Assembly: GCA_022447665.1 (NCBI GenBank)
Contig: JAKVAQ010000015.1
Coordinates: 62,001-126,000 of the forward strand
Reading direction: 5' to 3'
Length of the DNA: 64,000 nucleotides
DNA from: Crocinitomicaceae bacterium
GTDB taxonomy: Bacteria; Bacteroidota; Bacteroidia; Flavobacteriales_D; Crocinitomicaceae
This document shows positions 8,485 to 17,453 of this stretch, piece by piece (position 1 is the first letter of the stretch; every line of letters starts with the position of its first letter). Below the pieces are notes generated by a model that made no database searches, was not told where the DNA came from, and saw only the letters and a list, made by a program, of their open reading frames with translations. The position numbers and the translations under genes are program-made.

Positions 8485-9399
8485 TTAATCTATTTTAAAA
8501 CTTGTTTTGGCTGCCTGTATTTCCTCAGCATTTTTGAAGTCTACAACCCCAATGGCAACATAATCACCTTTAGGGAGGTCAGGTGGTAACCTAAACTTAA
8601 ATACACGCTCGATTCCTGGAACGATCGTGAATCTTTTTACTAATAATCGCGTTTGAAAACCCGTAGAAATATTTGTTAAATCAATGTATGAAGTACAATA
8701 AGCTATTCCGTCGCCAATGTTTTCAGCGGTAATATGCATTTCGCTTAAAGAGTCGGCCTCAATGTATTGGAAGTTGTTGATCTCAACTTTATTATTGTCT
8801 ACATTAGGTGGGTTTTGGTATGTGTAAATACCGAAGGCATATAATGGAACTACACCAAATGCTACTGACTCGCTAGTATTTCCATCTACGGATAATTCTT
8901 CTCTGGGAACTTGTTGTTCTACCATAACTACAGTCCAGGCCGCTTTTCTTCCTTCAGGACCTTCAGGTATTGAAACTCGCAAAGAGATTTTTTTCTTTTC
9001 GAAAGGTGCTAATGTTACGAAAGTAGGTGCCAATGTAGCCCATCTTGAAAGGCTATATTCTCGACTTGAATCAGGTGGAAGGAAAAGTGGTTTACCCATT
9101 TCATTCATGTCAAAATCAACGAAACTAATTTTAAACGAATTCTCTTTGTCTGTAGAGTTTGTAATTGTGATTTTTACTTCTTCTTCTTCCCCGGGGGGAA
9201 CAGATAAGTGAAAGTGAGATGGCGATACTGCAACGCCAGTAACTGAAGGCAATCCTTCAGAAGCATTGTTTTTAAGAGAGTCGGTTGGATTTTCAGTAGG
9301 AACTATCGTGTTTGAACTATCTCTTGAAGTACTATCTGCTTGTCCAAAAACCTGTGAAGCAAATAATGTAAAAAGTGAAAAAAGTAAAATTCTTCTCAT
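8485..9399 (-). CDS. Periplasmic fimbrial-chaperone-like protein
   Basis: The 304-residue protein has a signal peptide (about 1-20), a low-complexity Ser/Thr/Asp stretch, then VAVSPSHFHLSVPPGEEEEV and VKITITNSTDKENSFKI, the pattern of the first Ig domain of PapD-like chaperones and of COG1470/DUF916-type proteins. KKKISLRVSIPEG and the second half (LPPDLPKGDYVAIGVVDFK) fit a second sandwich domain. It is first in the cluster, with subunit-like genes and the barrel gene behind it. It is longer than classical chaperones (about 230-250), largely because of the N-terminal spacer. The chaperone role is inferred; a structural pilus-associated protein is the alternative. Confidence 0.65.
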   Translation of the reverse strand: MRRILLFSLFTLFASQVFGQADSTSRDSSNTIVPTENPTDSLKNNASEGLPSVTGVAVSPSHFHLSVPPGEEEEVKITITNSTDKENSFKISFVDFDMNEMGKPLFLPPDSSREYSLSRWATLAPTFVTLAPFEKKKISLRVSIPEGPEGRKAAWTVVMVEQQVPREELSVDGNTSESVAFGVVPLYAFGIYTYQNPPNVDNNKVEINNFQYIEADSLSEMHITAENIGDGIAYCTSYIDLTNISTGFQTRLLVKRFTIVPGIERVFKFRLPPDLPKGDYVAIGVVDFKNAEEIQAAKTSFKID

Positions 9400-9400
9400 T

Positions 9401-9439
9401 AAGTGTCGGGTTAGTTACACTTAATAATACGCATTATTA
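9401..9439 (-). promoter_or_regulatory. Inverted repeats upstream of the chaperone-like gene
   Basis: AAGTGT-N10-ACACTT (9401-9422) ends one base before the start codon at 9399 and could fold in the mRNA leader. It abuts a second palindrome, TAATAAT-ACGC-ATTATTA (9422-9439), which could be an operator. No convincing TAnnTTTG box is seen in 9400-9676; that 277-base gap holds nothing else I can name. Confidence 0.35.
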
Positions 9440-9676
9440 TTGGATTGGTTGCAGGATTTAAAGGAGTTTATAAGAAGCATGTTGCGAATTTTTATTGTTG
9501 ATAATCACAAAGAAATGTTAATAACTTAGCGAGGCTTTTTGTTCGAAAACCTTAATAATCAATGAGATATAAGCGTCTATGTTCGTGAAATATCGACGAA
9601 AAATGGGGTGAAATGAAGTGAGCTAAAAAATCTAAAAACTCAACTAAATCGTTAATATCATAGGCGGAAAGCTTGT

Positions 9677-10213
9677 TTATCTTTTGCTTCTAACCTTGCC
9701 AAGTTTTAAATCACAGGTTTTTATGGCGTATTCATAATTGTTTCGTAGCTCATCTGTGCAAGGACCCCAGCGCTGATGATTCATGTCAGTTGTGTAGGTA
9801 TTTACCGCTGACTCAAGTGTAAAATGTGTCAGAACCTCATTGTCTAAATATCCCTTGTATTCATCGACTATTTCTTTGTTTAGCAGTTTAAGCGTATTGG
9901 TTTGTAAAATGTGTATATAGGTGATAATCAAACCTACTTTAACAATTCGAAGGGTTTTCTCTGTTAAAGTAGAGTCCTGGAAGGTCCGCATTTTGTCCTC
10001 CCTAAAATACTTGTTGATGAGATTGAAATTGTAAAGAATCAAAGTGTCACGAACCTCATTGTTTCTTACATTCGATTGATCTCTTTTTTGGATTGCTTTA
10101 AATTCTTTACGCAACCATTTGTCATACTCAGTTCTCGAATGAGAATTCGTGCTGTTAAAAAGTAATAAGGCGAATAGAGTTATTCCTAAGCCTCTTGCTT
10201 TACAAGTACCCAT
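9677..10213 (-). CDS. Secreted protein of unknown function, overlapping the secA 3' end
   Basis: This 178-residue protein has a short charged N-terminus (MGTCKARGLG) followed by a hydrophobic segment (about 10-20), consistent with a signal peptide. The rest is helical and charged (KEFKAIQKRDQSNVRN, LKLLNKEIVDEY), with two Cys near the C-terminus. The start overlaps the last 28 bases of secA, so it depends on secA transcription or a promoter inside secA. No later Met gives a signal peptide, which supports this start. I do not recognise a family. Confidence 0.6.
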   Translation of the reverse strand: MGTCKARGLGITLFALLLFNSTNSHSRTEYDKWLRKEFKAIQKRDQSNVRNNEVRDTLILYNFNLINKYFREDKMRTFQDSTLTEKTLRIVKVGLIITYIHILQTNTLKLLNKEIVDEYKGYLDNEVLTHFTLESAVNTYTTDMNHQRWGPCTDELRNNYEYAIKTCDLKLGKVRSKR

Positions 10214-13200
10214 CCGGCTTTTAATAGTGGTTCAGCCTGCTTGAACTTAACTGTTTTAGTTTCGCCAGTTTGCATGTTTCTAATCTCTACCTTTTCATTT
10301 CTGCCAATTTTAGGGGTAGAAATTACGGGCTGCTTCTTCGGACGTTGTCCTTGAGGAGCTGAATTTTGAATTGCCTGCTGGTTCGCTTCTTGCGAAGAGT
10401 TTAGAGCAGAGTTTTTTAGCTCTTGTGCTTGGTCATAGGCACTTTGCTGACTGAACTGTCCTTCGCTAGTAGCACGTTGGCCACCCTGTTGTTGTGGAAA
10501 GTTTGATTTTGCTAAGAACTCTACTGATTCTTGACTCAGTTTTACCAACATCTTCTTGAATAGCTCGTAAGATTCTTTCTTATAAATAACCAAAGGATCT
10601 TTTTGTTCAAGTGAGGCATGCTGAACAGCCGTTCTTAAATCGTCCATTTCTCTTAAATGCTCCTTCCAAGATTGGTCAATATGAGCCAAAGTAGTAATCT
10701 TCTCTAATTGTTTTTTGATGATTTGACCTTCAGTCTTCTGACCTTCTTCTAAATCAACAATTACTTGAATATTTTTAACACCATCCGTTAATGGGAATGC
10801 CATATTCTTGTACTTGTTTCCTTCGTTGGCAAGTACTTGTTCTATTGCTGGCTTAGCCATTAAAGCTAATCTTTTTGATTTCGCTTGATATGCGTTATAT
10901 GCTTTATCAAATAAATCATCAATTAGGTTGCTCGGGTTAGCGTTTTCGTATTCATCTTCCGATAGCCATGATTCTAATTTGAAGTAGCGTAGCAGGTCTA
11001 ATTCAAATCCTTCATAGTCCTTGTTAGGGAAGTTATTGTTTACGATTTCTTCGGCTACATCATAGAACATATTAGAGATGTCTAATTCAAGTCTATCTCC
11101 ATAAAGTGCATTTCTACGCTTACGATATATAGCATTACGTTGAGCATTCATTACATCATCGTACTCCAATAATCGCTTACGAGAACCAAATGCATTCTCT
11201 TCTACTTTCTTTTGAGCTCGTTCAATTGATTTTGAAATCATCGGGTGCTGAATAACTTCACCATCCTTAAGTCCGAACATTTTACTGTCCATTACCTTGG
11301 CAATTCTATCCGAACCAAAACGTCTCATTAAATTATCTTCAAGAGATACAAAGAACTGAGAAGATCCTGGATCTCCCTGACGACCAGCACGACCTCTTAA
11401 CTGTCTATCTACTCTTCGTGAATCGTGACGCTCTGTACCAATAATTGCTAAACCTCCTGCGGCTTTTACTTCATCCGTCAACTTAATATCAGTACCACGA
11501 CCTGCCATGTTCGTTGCGATTGTTACATTACCAGCCTTACCCGCTTCTGCTACAATTTCTGATTCTTGCTTATGTTGTTTCGCGTTCAATACGCTATGCT
11601 TAATACCTTTCATTTTAAGCATACGGCTTAGTAGTTCAGAAATCTCAACGGTTGTTGTACCTACTAGAACTGGTCTGTTTTGGGCAACAATTTTTTCTAC
11701 TTCCTCAATTACAGCGTTGTATTTTTCACGCTGTGTTTTAAAGACCATGTCTTGTTGGTCATTACGAGCAATAGGTCTGTTTGTCTTAATCACAACCACA
11801 TCCAATTCGTAAATATCCCAGAATTCTTGTGCTTCTGTTTCAGCAGTACCGGTCATTCCGGACAGTTTATGGTACATTCTAAAGAAGTTCTGTAAGGTTA
11901 CTGTCGCGTATGTTTGAGTTGCAGCTTCTACTTTAACATTTTCTTTCGCCTCAATTGCTTGGTGTAACCCATCAGAATAACGGCGCCCATCCATTATACG
12001 ACCAGTTTGCTCATCTACGATAAGTACTTTGCCGTCCATGATCACGTAATCCACCTCTTTCTCAAAAAGTGAATAAGCTTTTAGCAATTGGTTCAAAGAG
12101 TGAATTCTAGCTGATTTAACTGTGAATTCTTGACTTAAAGCATCCTTCTTTTTAAGGATTTCTTGCTTTTCGGTAGTTGAAGCTTCTATTTCAGCAATTC
12201 TCGTTCCTACATCGGGAATGATGTAGTAATCTGCATCTTCTCCTTTTGCTAGTAGGTCAATACCTTTCTCCGTAAGTTCAATTGTGTTATGTTTCTCGTT
12301 GATAACGAAGTATAGCTCCTTATCAACTTTAGGCATTTCACGCTCACGATCCTGTAAATAATAGTTTTCAGTTTTTTGAAGTTGTGTTCTAATACCAGGC
12401 TCTGATAAAAACTTAATTAGAGCCTTGTTTTTAGGAAAACCTCTGAATGCTCGTAGCAAGGCCATTCCACCTTCTTCAAGTTGTTCTTTTGTTACCTCAC
12501 CTTCGTTTAATCCTTTTAAGTTTTTCTTCGCTTCAATAAGCAATTCGTTCATCAACTTTTTCTGAGCCGCTACTACACGTTCAACACGTGGCTTTAACTC
12601 ATGGAATTCATGTTGGTCACCTCCTGAAGTAGGTCCTGAAATAATTAAAGGCGTTCTCGCATCATCAATCAACACTGAATCAACCTCATCCACAATAGAG
12701 AAATGATGTTTTCTCTGCACAATTTGATCTGGATTGGATGACATGTTATCACGCAAGTAATCGAAACCAAACTCATTGTTAGTTCCAAATGTGATATCCG
12801 CCATATAGGCGTGCTTACGCTGAGGTGAATTTGGTTGGTGACGATCGATACAATCTACAGTCAAACCATGAAATTCGTAAAGCGGTCCCATCCATTCACT
12901 GTCACGTTTTGCTAAGTAATCGTTTACCGTAACTAGATGCACTCCTTTTCCTGCCAGAGCGTTAAGGTAAACCGGTAATGTTGCTACCAAGGTTTTACCT
13001 TCACCTGTTTGCATTTCAGCTATATTTCCTTTGTGAAGCACTGTTCCACCATATAACTGAACATCATAATGGACCATATTCCAAGTAACCTGGGTGCCGT
13101 AAGCGTCCCATGAAGTTTGCCAAATGGCTTTGTCGTTCTCAATGTTAATATGGGTTTTCCTATCTGCTAGATTTCTATCAAAGTCATTGGCTGTAACTTC

Positions 13201-13584
13201 AATTGCGTCATTTTCTGCGAATCGTCTTGCAGTTTCTTTGATTACTGCGAAGGCTTCGGGAAGTATTTTATCCAACACTGTTTCTATAGTGTTGTCAATA
13301 TCTTTTTTGATTTTGTCAACAGAAGAATAGATCTCTTCCTTTTTTTGGAAATCCATTGAAGGATTTTCTTCAACTTCTTTTTCCAAACGAGCAATCTCGT
13401 CCTCTTGATCTTGAGTTGCTGCTTTAATTTTCGACTTAAAGGAATTTGTTTTCTCTCTTAGCTCATCATTCGAAATAGACTTTAATCCTTCTCCGAATGA
13501 AAGTGTCTTATCTACGTAGGGTTGATATATCTTATCGTCTTTCTTGTCTTTATTTCCAAAAAGACCTTTAAGTGCGTTTAACAT
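10186..13584 (-). CDS. secA: Preprotein translocase ATPase SecA
   Basis: SecA drives proteins through SecYEG by ATP hydrolysis at the inner membrane. The 1132-residue protein has MQTGEGKTLVATLP (Walker A, about residue 190), the DEVDSVLIDDARTPLIISG segment (about 300), TGRIMDGRRYSDGLHQA, and helicase motif ATNMAGRGTDIKL with RQLRGRAGRQGDPGSS. It is longer than E. coli SecA (about 900), as usual for Bacteroidota. The C-terminus is a Gln/Ser/Ala-rich linker ending GWVLVKQEA, without the Cys-rich zinc/SecB-binding motif. A promoter box TATTTTTG lies 20 bases upstream. Confidence 0.97.
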   Translation of the reverse strand: MLNALKGLFGNKDKKDDKIYQPYVDKTLSFGEGLKSISNDELREKTNSFKSKIKAATQDQEDEIARLEKEVEENPSMDFQKKEEIYSSVDKIKKDIDNTIETVLDKILPEAFAVIKETARRFAENDAIEVTANDFDRNLADRKTHINIENDKAIWQTSWDAYGTQVTWNMVHYDVQLYGGTVLHKGNIAEMQTGEGKTLVATLPVYLNALAGKGVHLVTVNDYLAKRDSEWMGPLYEFHGLTVDCIDRHQPNSPQRKHAYMADITFGTNNEFGFDYLRDNMSSNPDQIVQRKHHFSIVDEVDSVLIDDARTPLIISGPTSGGDQHEFHELKPRVERVVAAQKKLMNELLIEAKKNLKGLNEGEVTKEQLEEGGMALLRAFRGFPKNKALIKFLSEPGIRTQLQKTENYYLQDREREMPKVDKELYFVINEKHNTIELTEKGIDLLAKGEDADYYIIPDVGTRIAEIEASTTEKQEILKKKDALSQEFTVKSARIHSLNQLLKAYSLFEKEVDYVIMDGKVLIVDEQTGRIMDGRRYSDGLHQAIEAKENVKVEAATQTYATVTLQNFFRMYHKLSGMTGTAETEAQEFWDIYELDVVVIKTNRPIARNDQQDMVFKTQREKYNAVIEEVEKIVAQNRPVLVGTTTVEISELLSRMLKMKGIKHSVLNAKQHKQESEIVAEAGKAGNVTIATNMAGRGTDIKLTDEVKAAGGLAIIGTERHDSRRVDRQLRGRAGRQGDPGSSQFFVSLEDNLMRRFGSDRIAKVMDSKMFGLKDGEVIQHPMISKSIERAQKKVEENAFGSRKRLLEYDDVMNAQRNAIYRKRRNALYGDRLELDISNMFYDVAEEIVNNNFPNKDYEGFELDLLRYFKLESWLSEDEYENANPSNLIDDLFDKAYNAYQAKSKRLALMAKPAIEQVLANEGNKYKNMAFPLTDGVKNIQVIVDLEEGQKTEGQIIKKQLEKITTLAHIDQSWKEHLREMDDLRTAVQHASLEQKDPLVIYKKESYELFKKMLVKLSQESVEFLAKSNFPQQQGGQRATSEGQFSQQSAYDQAQELKNSALNSSQEANQQAIQNSAPQGQRPKKQPVISTPKIGRNEKVEIRNMQTGETKTVKFKQAEPLLKAGWVLVKQEA

Positions 13585-13603
13585 TAATTTTGTATTTAAT
13601 CTT

Positions 13604-13611
13604 CAAAAATA
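13604..13611 (-). promoter_or_regulatory. -7 promoter box TATTTTTG for secA
   Basis: On the minus strand this reads TATTTTTG, a perfect TAnnTTTG, about 20 bases before the secA ATG. Confidence 0.55.
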
Positions 13612-13731
13612 ATCAGTATTGACGAGATGTGTCGATATGATTGTAATCTTTTTGGTCAGAAATTGTGCCAATAGAATTTAAGGTGCCAACTTGTCAAGTT
13701 TACACGAAGACGAACCCTTAAATGGCAGGGT

Positions 13732-14187
13732 TTAATGACACTTAAAGTAGTTAAACGGCTCTGAACAGCTGTTGCAAGTATGAAAGGATTGGCAAGGTGT
13801 AGTTCCAAATCGAGAGACCATTTTTGTGTCTGTTGATCCACAATGAGGACAAGTAATTACCCGATCTCCTGCGACTGGAGGTGAAATGCCTTCATCCATG
13901 AGCTTTTGCTTAGTCTCTTCCGAAAGCCAATCCGTAGTCCAGGCTGGGTATAGCGTAGAGGTAATAGAAAAATTCTTATATCCGTTTTCCTCAAGCTTTT
14001 CTTTGATTAAATCGTTGAAAAGTTGTTTCGCAGGACATCCAGTATAGGTGGGTGTAATGGTTATTTCGAGATTGCTTTCTTCTCCCTCAATTTTTCTCAC
14101 TACACCAAGCTCTACTAAATTAATTGCAGGAATTTCCGGGTCTGGAATTTCCCCCAGGAGTTTCCATATTTTACCGTGTGGCTCCAT
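13732..14187 (-). CDS. paaD: Phenylacetyl-CoA epoxidase subunit PaaD
   Basis: The 151-residue protein has an N-terminal MIP18/DUF59-like domain (LGEIPDPEIPAINLVELGVV) and a C-terminal Cys cluster (CPHCGSTD and CNSC) that can bind metal. PaaD is needed to mature the PaaABC(E) oxygenase, probably through iron-sulfur delivery. It follows paaC by 8 bases and is the last gene of the operon; secA starts 147 bases downstream and paaE is absent. Length and motifs are normal for the family. Confidence 0.93.
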   Translation of the reverse strand: MEPHGKIWKLLGEIPDPEIPAINLVELGVVRKIEGEESNLEITITPTYTGCPAKQLFNDLIKEKLEENGYKNFSITSTLYPAWTTDWLSEETKQKLMDEGISPPVAGDRVITCPHCGSTDTKMVSRFGTTPCQSFHTCNSCSEPFNYFKCH

Positions 14188-14195
14188 TTATTTTT

Positions 14196-14951
14196 TTACC
14201 ATTTCGCTTCGGGGTATGCTCTAGGCAAGTACTGCATTATACTCAACAAGTGCCCAATGTGCTCCGAGTGAAATCCATCTCTATAGTCACGCATTGAAAG
14301 CGCTTCGTATTCTTTTCTTTCAATATTAATTTCTGAAAGAACACGATTTACTTCTTTGTTCCATTGCGATTGAAGTTCTCCACAGTTAGGCAGATATTCC
14401 TTATCTAAATCATCAAAGGCAAAGATTTCTTCCACGAATTTAAATAGGTGATCGAACGCCTCCTGTAATCTTGCGTTAGATTCTTCAGTACCTAACCCTA
14501 ATCGATATAGCCAGTCTCTTGAGTGCAATAAGCTATATTCAATTTCTTTCAACGCTTTTTGCGCAAGACCTTTAATTTCATCGTTCTTGCTTTCAAGAAG
14601 TTGCGTATATAAAAACTCGGCGTAAACGTCATGCATAAACTGTCTAGCCATTGTCCAAGCGAAGTCTTCGTTTGGTTGCTCAACAAGTTTTATATTGAAG
14701 AACTCGCGTTCATTTCTGAAAAAGACGTAATCATCCGCTTCGTGCGTTCCTCCTTCAATTTTCGAAATGATATTATAAATTTCTTCAGCTCTTCCAAATA
14801 GGTCGAGAGAAATATTTGAAATGGCAATATCCTCTTCTAAGAAAGGTCCATTACTGCAGAGCTCAGCATTACGCTGTCCTAAAATTAAAGAAGTATCCGC
14901 TATTCTTGTTAAGAACTTAGCCTCTTTATTTTCAATATTAATTTTTTTCAT
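14196..14951 (-). CDS. paaC: Phenylacetyl-CoA epoxidase structural subunit PaaC
   Basis: The 251-residue protein belongs to the ferritin-like PaaC family: LILGQRNAELCSNGPFLEED near the N-terminus, LARQ-type helix equivalent ARQFMHDVYAEFLYTQL, and a C-terminal SEHIGHLLSIMQYLPRAYP. PaaC pairs with PaaA in the oxygenase core but normally lacks a functional di-iron centre and serves as a structural partner. It begins 5 bases after the paaB stop and precedes paaD by 8 bases. Confidence 0.95.
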   Translation of the reverse strand: MKKINIENKEAKFLTRIADTSLILGQRNAELCSNGPFLEEDIAISNISLDLFGRAEEIYNIISKIEGGTHEADDYVFFRNEREFFNIKLVEQPNEDFAWTMARQFMHDVYAEFLYTQLLESKNDEIKGLAQKALKEIEYSLLHSRDWLYRLGLGTEESNARLQEAFDHLFKFVEEIFAFDDLDKEYLPNCGELQSQWNKEVNRVLSEINIERKEYEALSMRDYRDGFHSEHIGHLLSIMQYLPRAYPEAKW

Positions 14952-14956
14952 GGGAA

Positions 14957-15241
14957 TTAAAGATGTTTAACTCCATCAGGAATTTCATAAAAAGTAGCGT
15001 GTCTGTATGCTTTATCATCCGCAGGATCAAAGAATGCATCAGAATTATCTAGAGGTACAGATACAATTGCTTCGGTTGGCACTACCCACATTGCTCTTCC
15101 TTCACTGCGTCTAGTGTAAACATCTCTGGCATTTTGAATTGCCATTTTTTTATCGAATGCACGCACGCTTCCTGCGTGTTTAAATGCAAGGCCAGCTTTT
15201 TTCTGAATAAATACTTCCCAAACTTTATCTGTTGCTTCCAT
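14957..15241 (-). CDS. paaB: Phenylacetyl-CoA epoxidase subunit PaaB
   Basis: This 94-residue protein matches PaaB: WEVFIQKKAGLAFKHAGSVR at the start, then QNARDVYTRRSEGRAMWVVP. PaaB bridges PaaAC heterodimers in the complex. It sits 10 bases after paaA. The usual length is about 95 residues, so the gene is complete. Confidence 0.96.
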   Translation of the reverse strand: MEATDKVWEVFIQKKAGLAFKHAGSVRAFDKKMAIQNARDVYTRRSEGRAMWVVPTEAIVSVPLDNSDAFFDPADDKAYRHATFYEIPDGVKHL

Positions 15242-15251
15242 AGGTCTTATT

Positions 15252-16181
15252 TTATGCTACTTGAGTTTCAGTTTTAGCTGCATATGCTGCAGCTGCTTCT
15301 CTAACCCATTTGTTATCGTTGTGTGCTTTTTTGTGATGGTCTAATCTTTCCTTATTGCAAGGTCCGTTTCCATTCACCACGTTCCAGAACTCATCCCAAT
15401 TGAACGGGCTATGATCGTAATGTCCTGTTTCCTCATTCCATTTTAGATTTGGATCTGGAATAGTTAGTCCTAAATATTCTGCTTGAGGAACAGTTCTGTC
15501 AATAAATCTTTGTCTTAAGTGATCATTAGATTCTCTTTTGATTTTCCATTCCATTGACTGTCCTTTGTGAACAGAGTCCGCGTCATGTGGACCAAACATC
15601 ATTAACGCTGGTTCCCAGAATCTATTTAAGGCATCTTGTGCCATTTCTTTTTGTTCTGGAGTTCCAAATGCCATGCGGCACATGATTTCGTATCCTTGTC
15701 TTTGATGGAAAGATTCTTCTTTACAAATTCTAATCATGGCTCTTGAATATGGTCCATAACTAGTTCTTTGTAATGAAACTTGGTTTACAATGGCAGCTCC
15801 GTCTACTAGCCATCCTACTGCTCCCATATCTGCCCAGGTTAACGTAGGGTAATTGAAAATTGAAGAGTACTTCGCTTCTCCGCTGTGTAATTGCTCGATC
15901 ATTTCAGAACGAGAAATTCCTAAAGTCTCTGCTACACTGTATAAGTACAATCCATGTCCAGCTTCGTCCTGAATTTTTGCTAGTAATACTTGCTTGGCTC
16001 TTAGGGAAGGGGCTCTTAATAGCCAGTTTCCTTCAGGTTGCATTCCGATAATTTCAGAATGCGCATGTTGTGATATTTGACGGATGTTTGTTTTTCTGTA
16101 TTTTTCTGGCATCCAATCTCTTGGTTCTACCTTTGAATCTGCTTCGATAATCTTGTCAAATGCTTCTTGAAATTTTTCCAT
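15252..16181 (-). CDS. paaA: Phenylacetyl-CoA epoxidase catalytic subunit PaaA
   Basis: PaaA is the di-iron oxygenase that turns phenylacetyl-CoA into its ring 1,2-epoxide, the entry step of aerobic phenylacetate breakdown. The 309-residue protein carries the carboxylate-bridged di-iron motifs DEAGH and EESFH (both ExxH) plus [14 protein letters not shown]. It is the first gene of paaABCD, with 5-10 base spacings. A TATATTTG box lies about 23 bases upstream. No paaE reductase, paaK ligase or paaG/Z genes are in the window. Confidence 0.97.
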   Translation of the reverse strand: MEKFQEAFDKIIEADSKVEPRDWMPEKYRKTNIRQISQHAHSEIIGMQPEGNWLLRAPSLRAKQVLLAKIQDEAGHGLYLYSVAETLGISRSEMIEQLHSGEAKYSSIFNYPTLTWADMGAVGWLVDGAAIVNQVSLQRTSYGPYSRAMIRICKEESFHQRQGYEIMCRMAFGTPEQKEMAQDALNRFWEPALMMFGPHDADSVHKGQSMEWKIKRESNDHLRQRFIDRTVPQAEYLGLTIPDPNLKWNEETGHYDHSPFNWDEFWNVVNGNGPCNKERLDHHKKAHNDNKWVREAAAAYAAKTETQVA

Positions 16182-16204
16182 AAAAAAAACGCTTTCTATG
16201 ATAA

Positions 16205-16212
16205 CAAATATA
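16205..16212 (-). promoter_or_regulatory. -7 promoter box TATATTTG for the paaABCD operon
   Basis: On the minus strand this reads TATATTTG, a perfect TAnnTTTG box about 23 bases before the paaA ATG. No clear -33 TTTG was found at the expected distance. Confidence 0.55.
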
Positions 16213-16255
16213 CGGTTTTAAAGTTTATTATAAGCCTTGTAAAACCTGATATAAA

Positions 16256-17287
16256 TCACTTCTTGTACTTCAATACCATAGACCTACCTTTATGGTAAAT
16301 TCTATTGCTATTATCCTGTCCCTTACGAAGTTCCTTTTGCTTTGCTTCAGGTAATGACACAATTTCTTTACACTCATCACAACATGTATTGTTCATTTTT
16401 TCACGACATGAATCACATTGGATAAATAATAAATTACAAGCCACATTTGCGCAGTTTGTATGCGTGTCGCATGGAGCACCGCATTGATGGCATTTAGAAA
16501 TAACATCTTCTGATACTCTCTCAGACATTCGGTCGTCAAAGACAAAGTTCTTTCCGATAAATTTGTTCTCAATCTTCTCATCCTTTGTTTGGCGCACATA
16601 ATTAATGATACCCCCTTCAAGTTGGTAAACATTCTTGAAGCCTTGATGCTTAAAGTATGCTGATGCCTTCTCACATCGAATACCTCCTGTGCAGTACATG
16701 ACAATATTCTTGTCCTCTTGATTCCCATCTATTTCATCGAGAATTATAGGTAATGAATCTCTAAACGTATCTACGTCCGGTGTCCAAGCTCCTTTAAAAT
16801 GTCCAATTTCACTTTCGTAGTGATTTCTCATGTCAATAAGGACCGTATTGTCTTTTTCAATGATTTCATTAAAGTCCTTCGCTTTGAGATGCGTTCCAAT
16901 ATCGGTAACATCAAATGTGTCGTCGTTCAAGCCATCAGCAACAATTTTGTCACGGATTTTGATCTTAAGTTTTAAGAATGATTTATTGTCCTGTTCAACG
17001 GCAATGTTCAGTCTAATTCCATTTAAGAAATCAATGCTGTCCAAATGTGCTTTAAATTCATTGAATCTCGGTGCAGGAACAGATAACTGAGCATTAATTC
17101 CTTCATCAGCAACGTAGATACGTCCCAATACGTCAAGCTCGTTCCAAGCGACAAAAAGGTGATTCCTAAAGATTTCAGTGTTATCAATATGATGGTACGC
17201 ATAGAAAGAGATAGTCAACCGGTCTTCTCCGGCTACGTCAATTAGAGCTTCTCTTTCTTTCGCACTTAATTTGTTGTACAGTTGCAT
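16256..17287 (-). CDS. trhO: tRNA U34 hydroxylase TrhO (rhodanese-domain, YceA family)
   Basis: TrhO makes 5-hydroxyuridine at tRNA position 34 using oxygen. The 343-residue protein has the N-terminal acylphosphatase-like domain (FYAYHHIDN, VADEGINAQLS), a central rhodanese domain with the Cys loop YCTGGIRCEKASAYF (Cys near residue 199), and a C-terminal Cys-rich segment (CHQCGAPC, CDSCREK, CCDECKE). All are standard in the family. It lies alone between paaA and two tandem terminators; a TATCTTCG box (17317-17324) is a plausible promoter. Confidence 0.93.
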   Translation of the reverse strand: MQLYNKLSAKEREALIDVAGEDRLTISFYAYHHIDNTEIFRNHLFVAWNELDVLGRIYVADEGINAQLSVPAPRFNEFKAHLDSIDFLNGIRLNIAVEQDNKSFLKLKIKIRDKIVADGLNDDTFDVTDIGTHLKAKDFNEIIEKDNTVLIDMRNHYESEIGHFKGAWTPDVDTFRDSLPIILDEIDGNQEDKNIVMYCTGGIRCEKASAYFKHQGFKNVYQLEGGIINYVRQTKDEKIENKFIGKNFVFDDRMSERVSEDVISKCHQCGAPCDTHTNCANVACNLLFIQCDSCREKMNNTCCDECKEIVSLPEAKQKELRKGQDNSNRIYHKGRSMVLKYKK

Positions 17288-17332
17288 GCTATAAACGTTT
17301 AAGTGTAAAGTTGTCGCGAAGATACAAATAAA

Positions 17333-17358
17333 AAAGGGCCGCCAATGGGCAGCCCTTT
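17333..17358 (-). terminator. Second of two tandem minus-strand terminators
   Basis: AAAGGGCCGCC and GGCAGCCCTTT pair with one mismatch around a short loop, with a T-rich tract following on the minus strand. Together with the hairpin at 17411 it isolates trhO from the upstream adhesin gene. Confidence 0.75.
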
Positions 17359-17410
17359 ATGATATTTATTAGTTTATTACAGGCACTTAGAAAATGATCT
17401 TTCAAAAAAA

Positions 17411-17431
17411 AGCGCGCCCACTGGGCGCGCT
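17411..17431 (-). terminator. Intrinsic terminator of the 17454 adhesin gene
   Basis: A GC-rich 9-bp stem (AGCGCGCCC with GGGCGCGCT) and 3-base loop is followed on the minus strand by eight T residues. It lies 23 bases after the adhesin stop. Confidence 0.88.
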
Positions 17432-17453
17432 TTTGTATATAAGTAGTTTGTTA

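Noticed and set aside
13656-13841. 61-codon open frame on the minus strand overlapping the 3' end of paaD
   Set aside because: It is an alternative frame of paaD extending into the spacer, with no start context or family resemblance.
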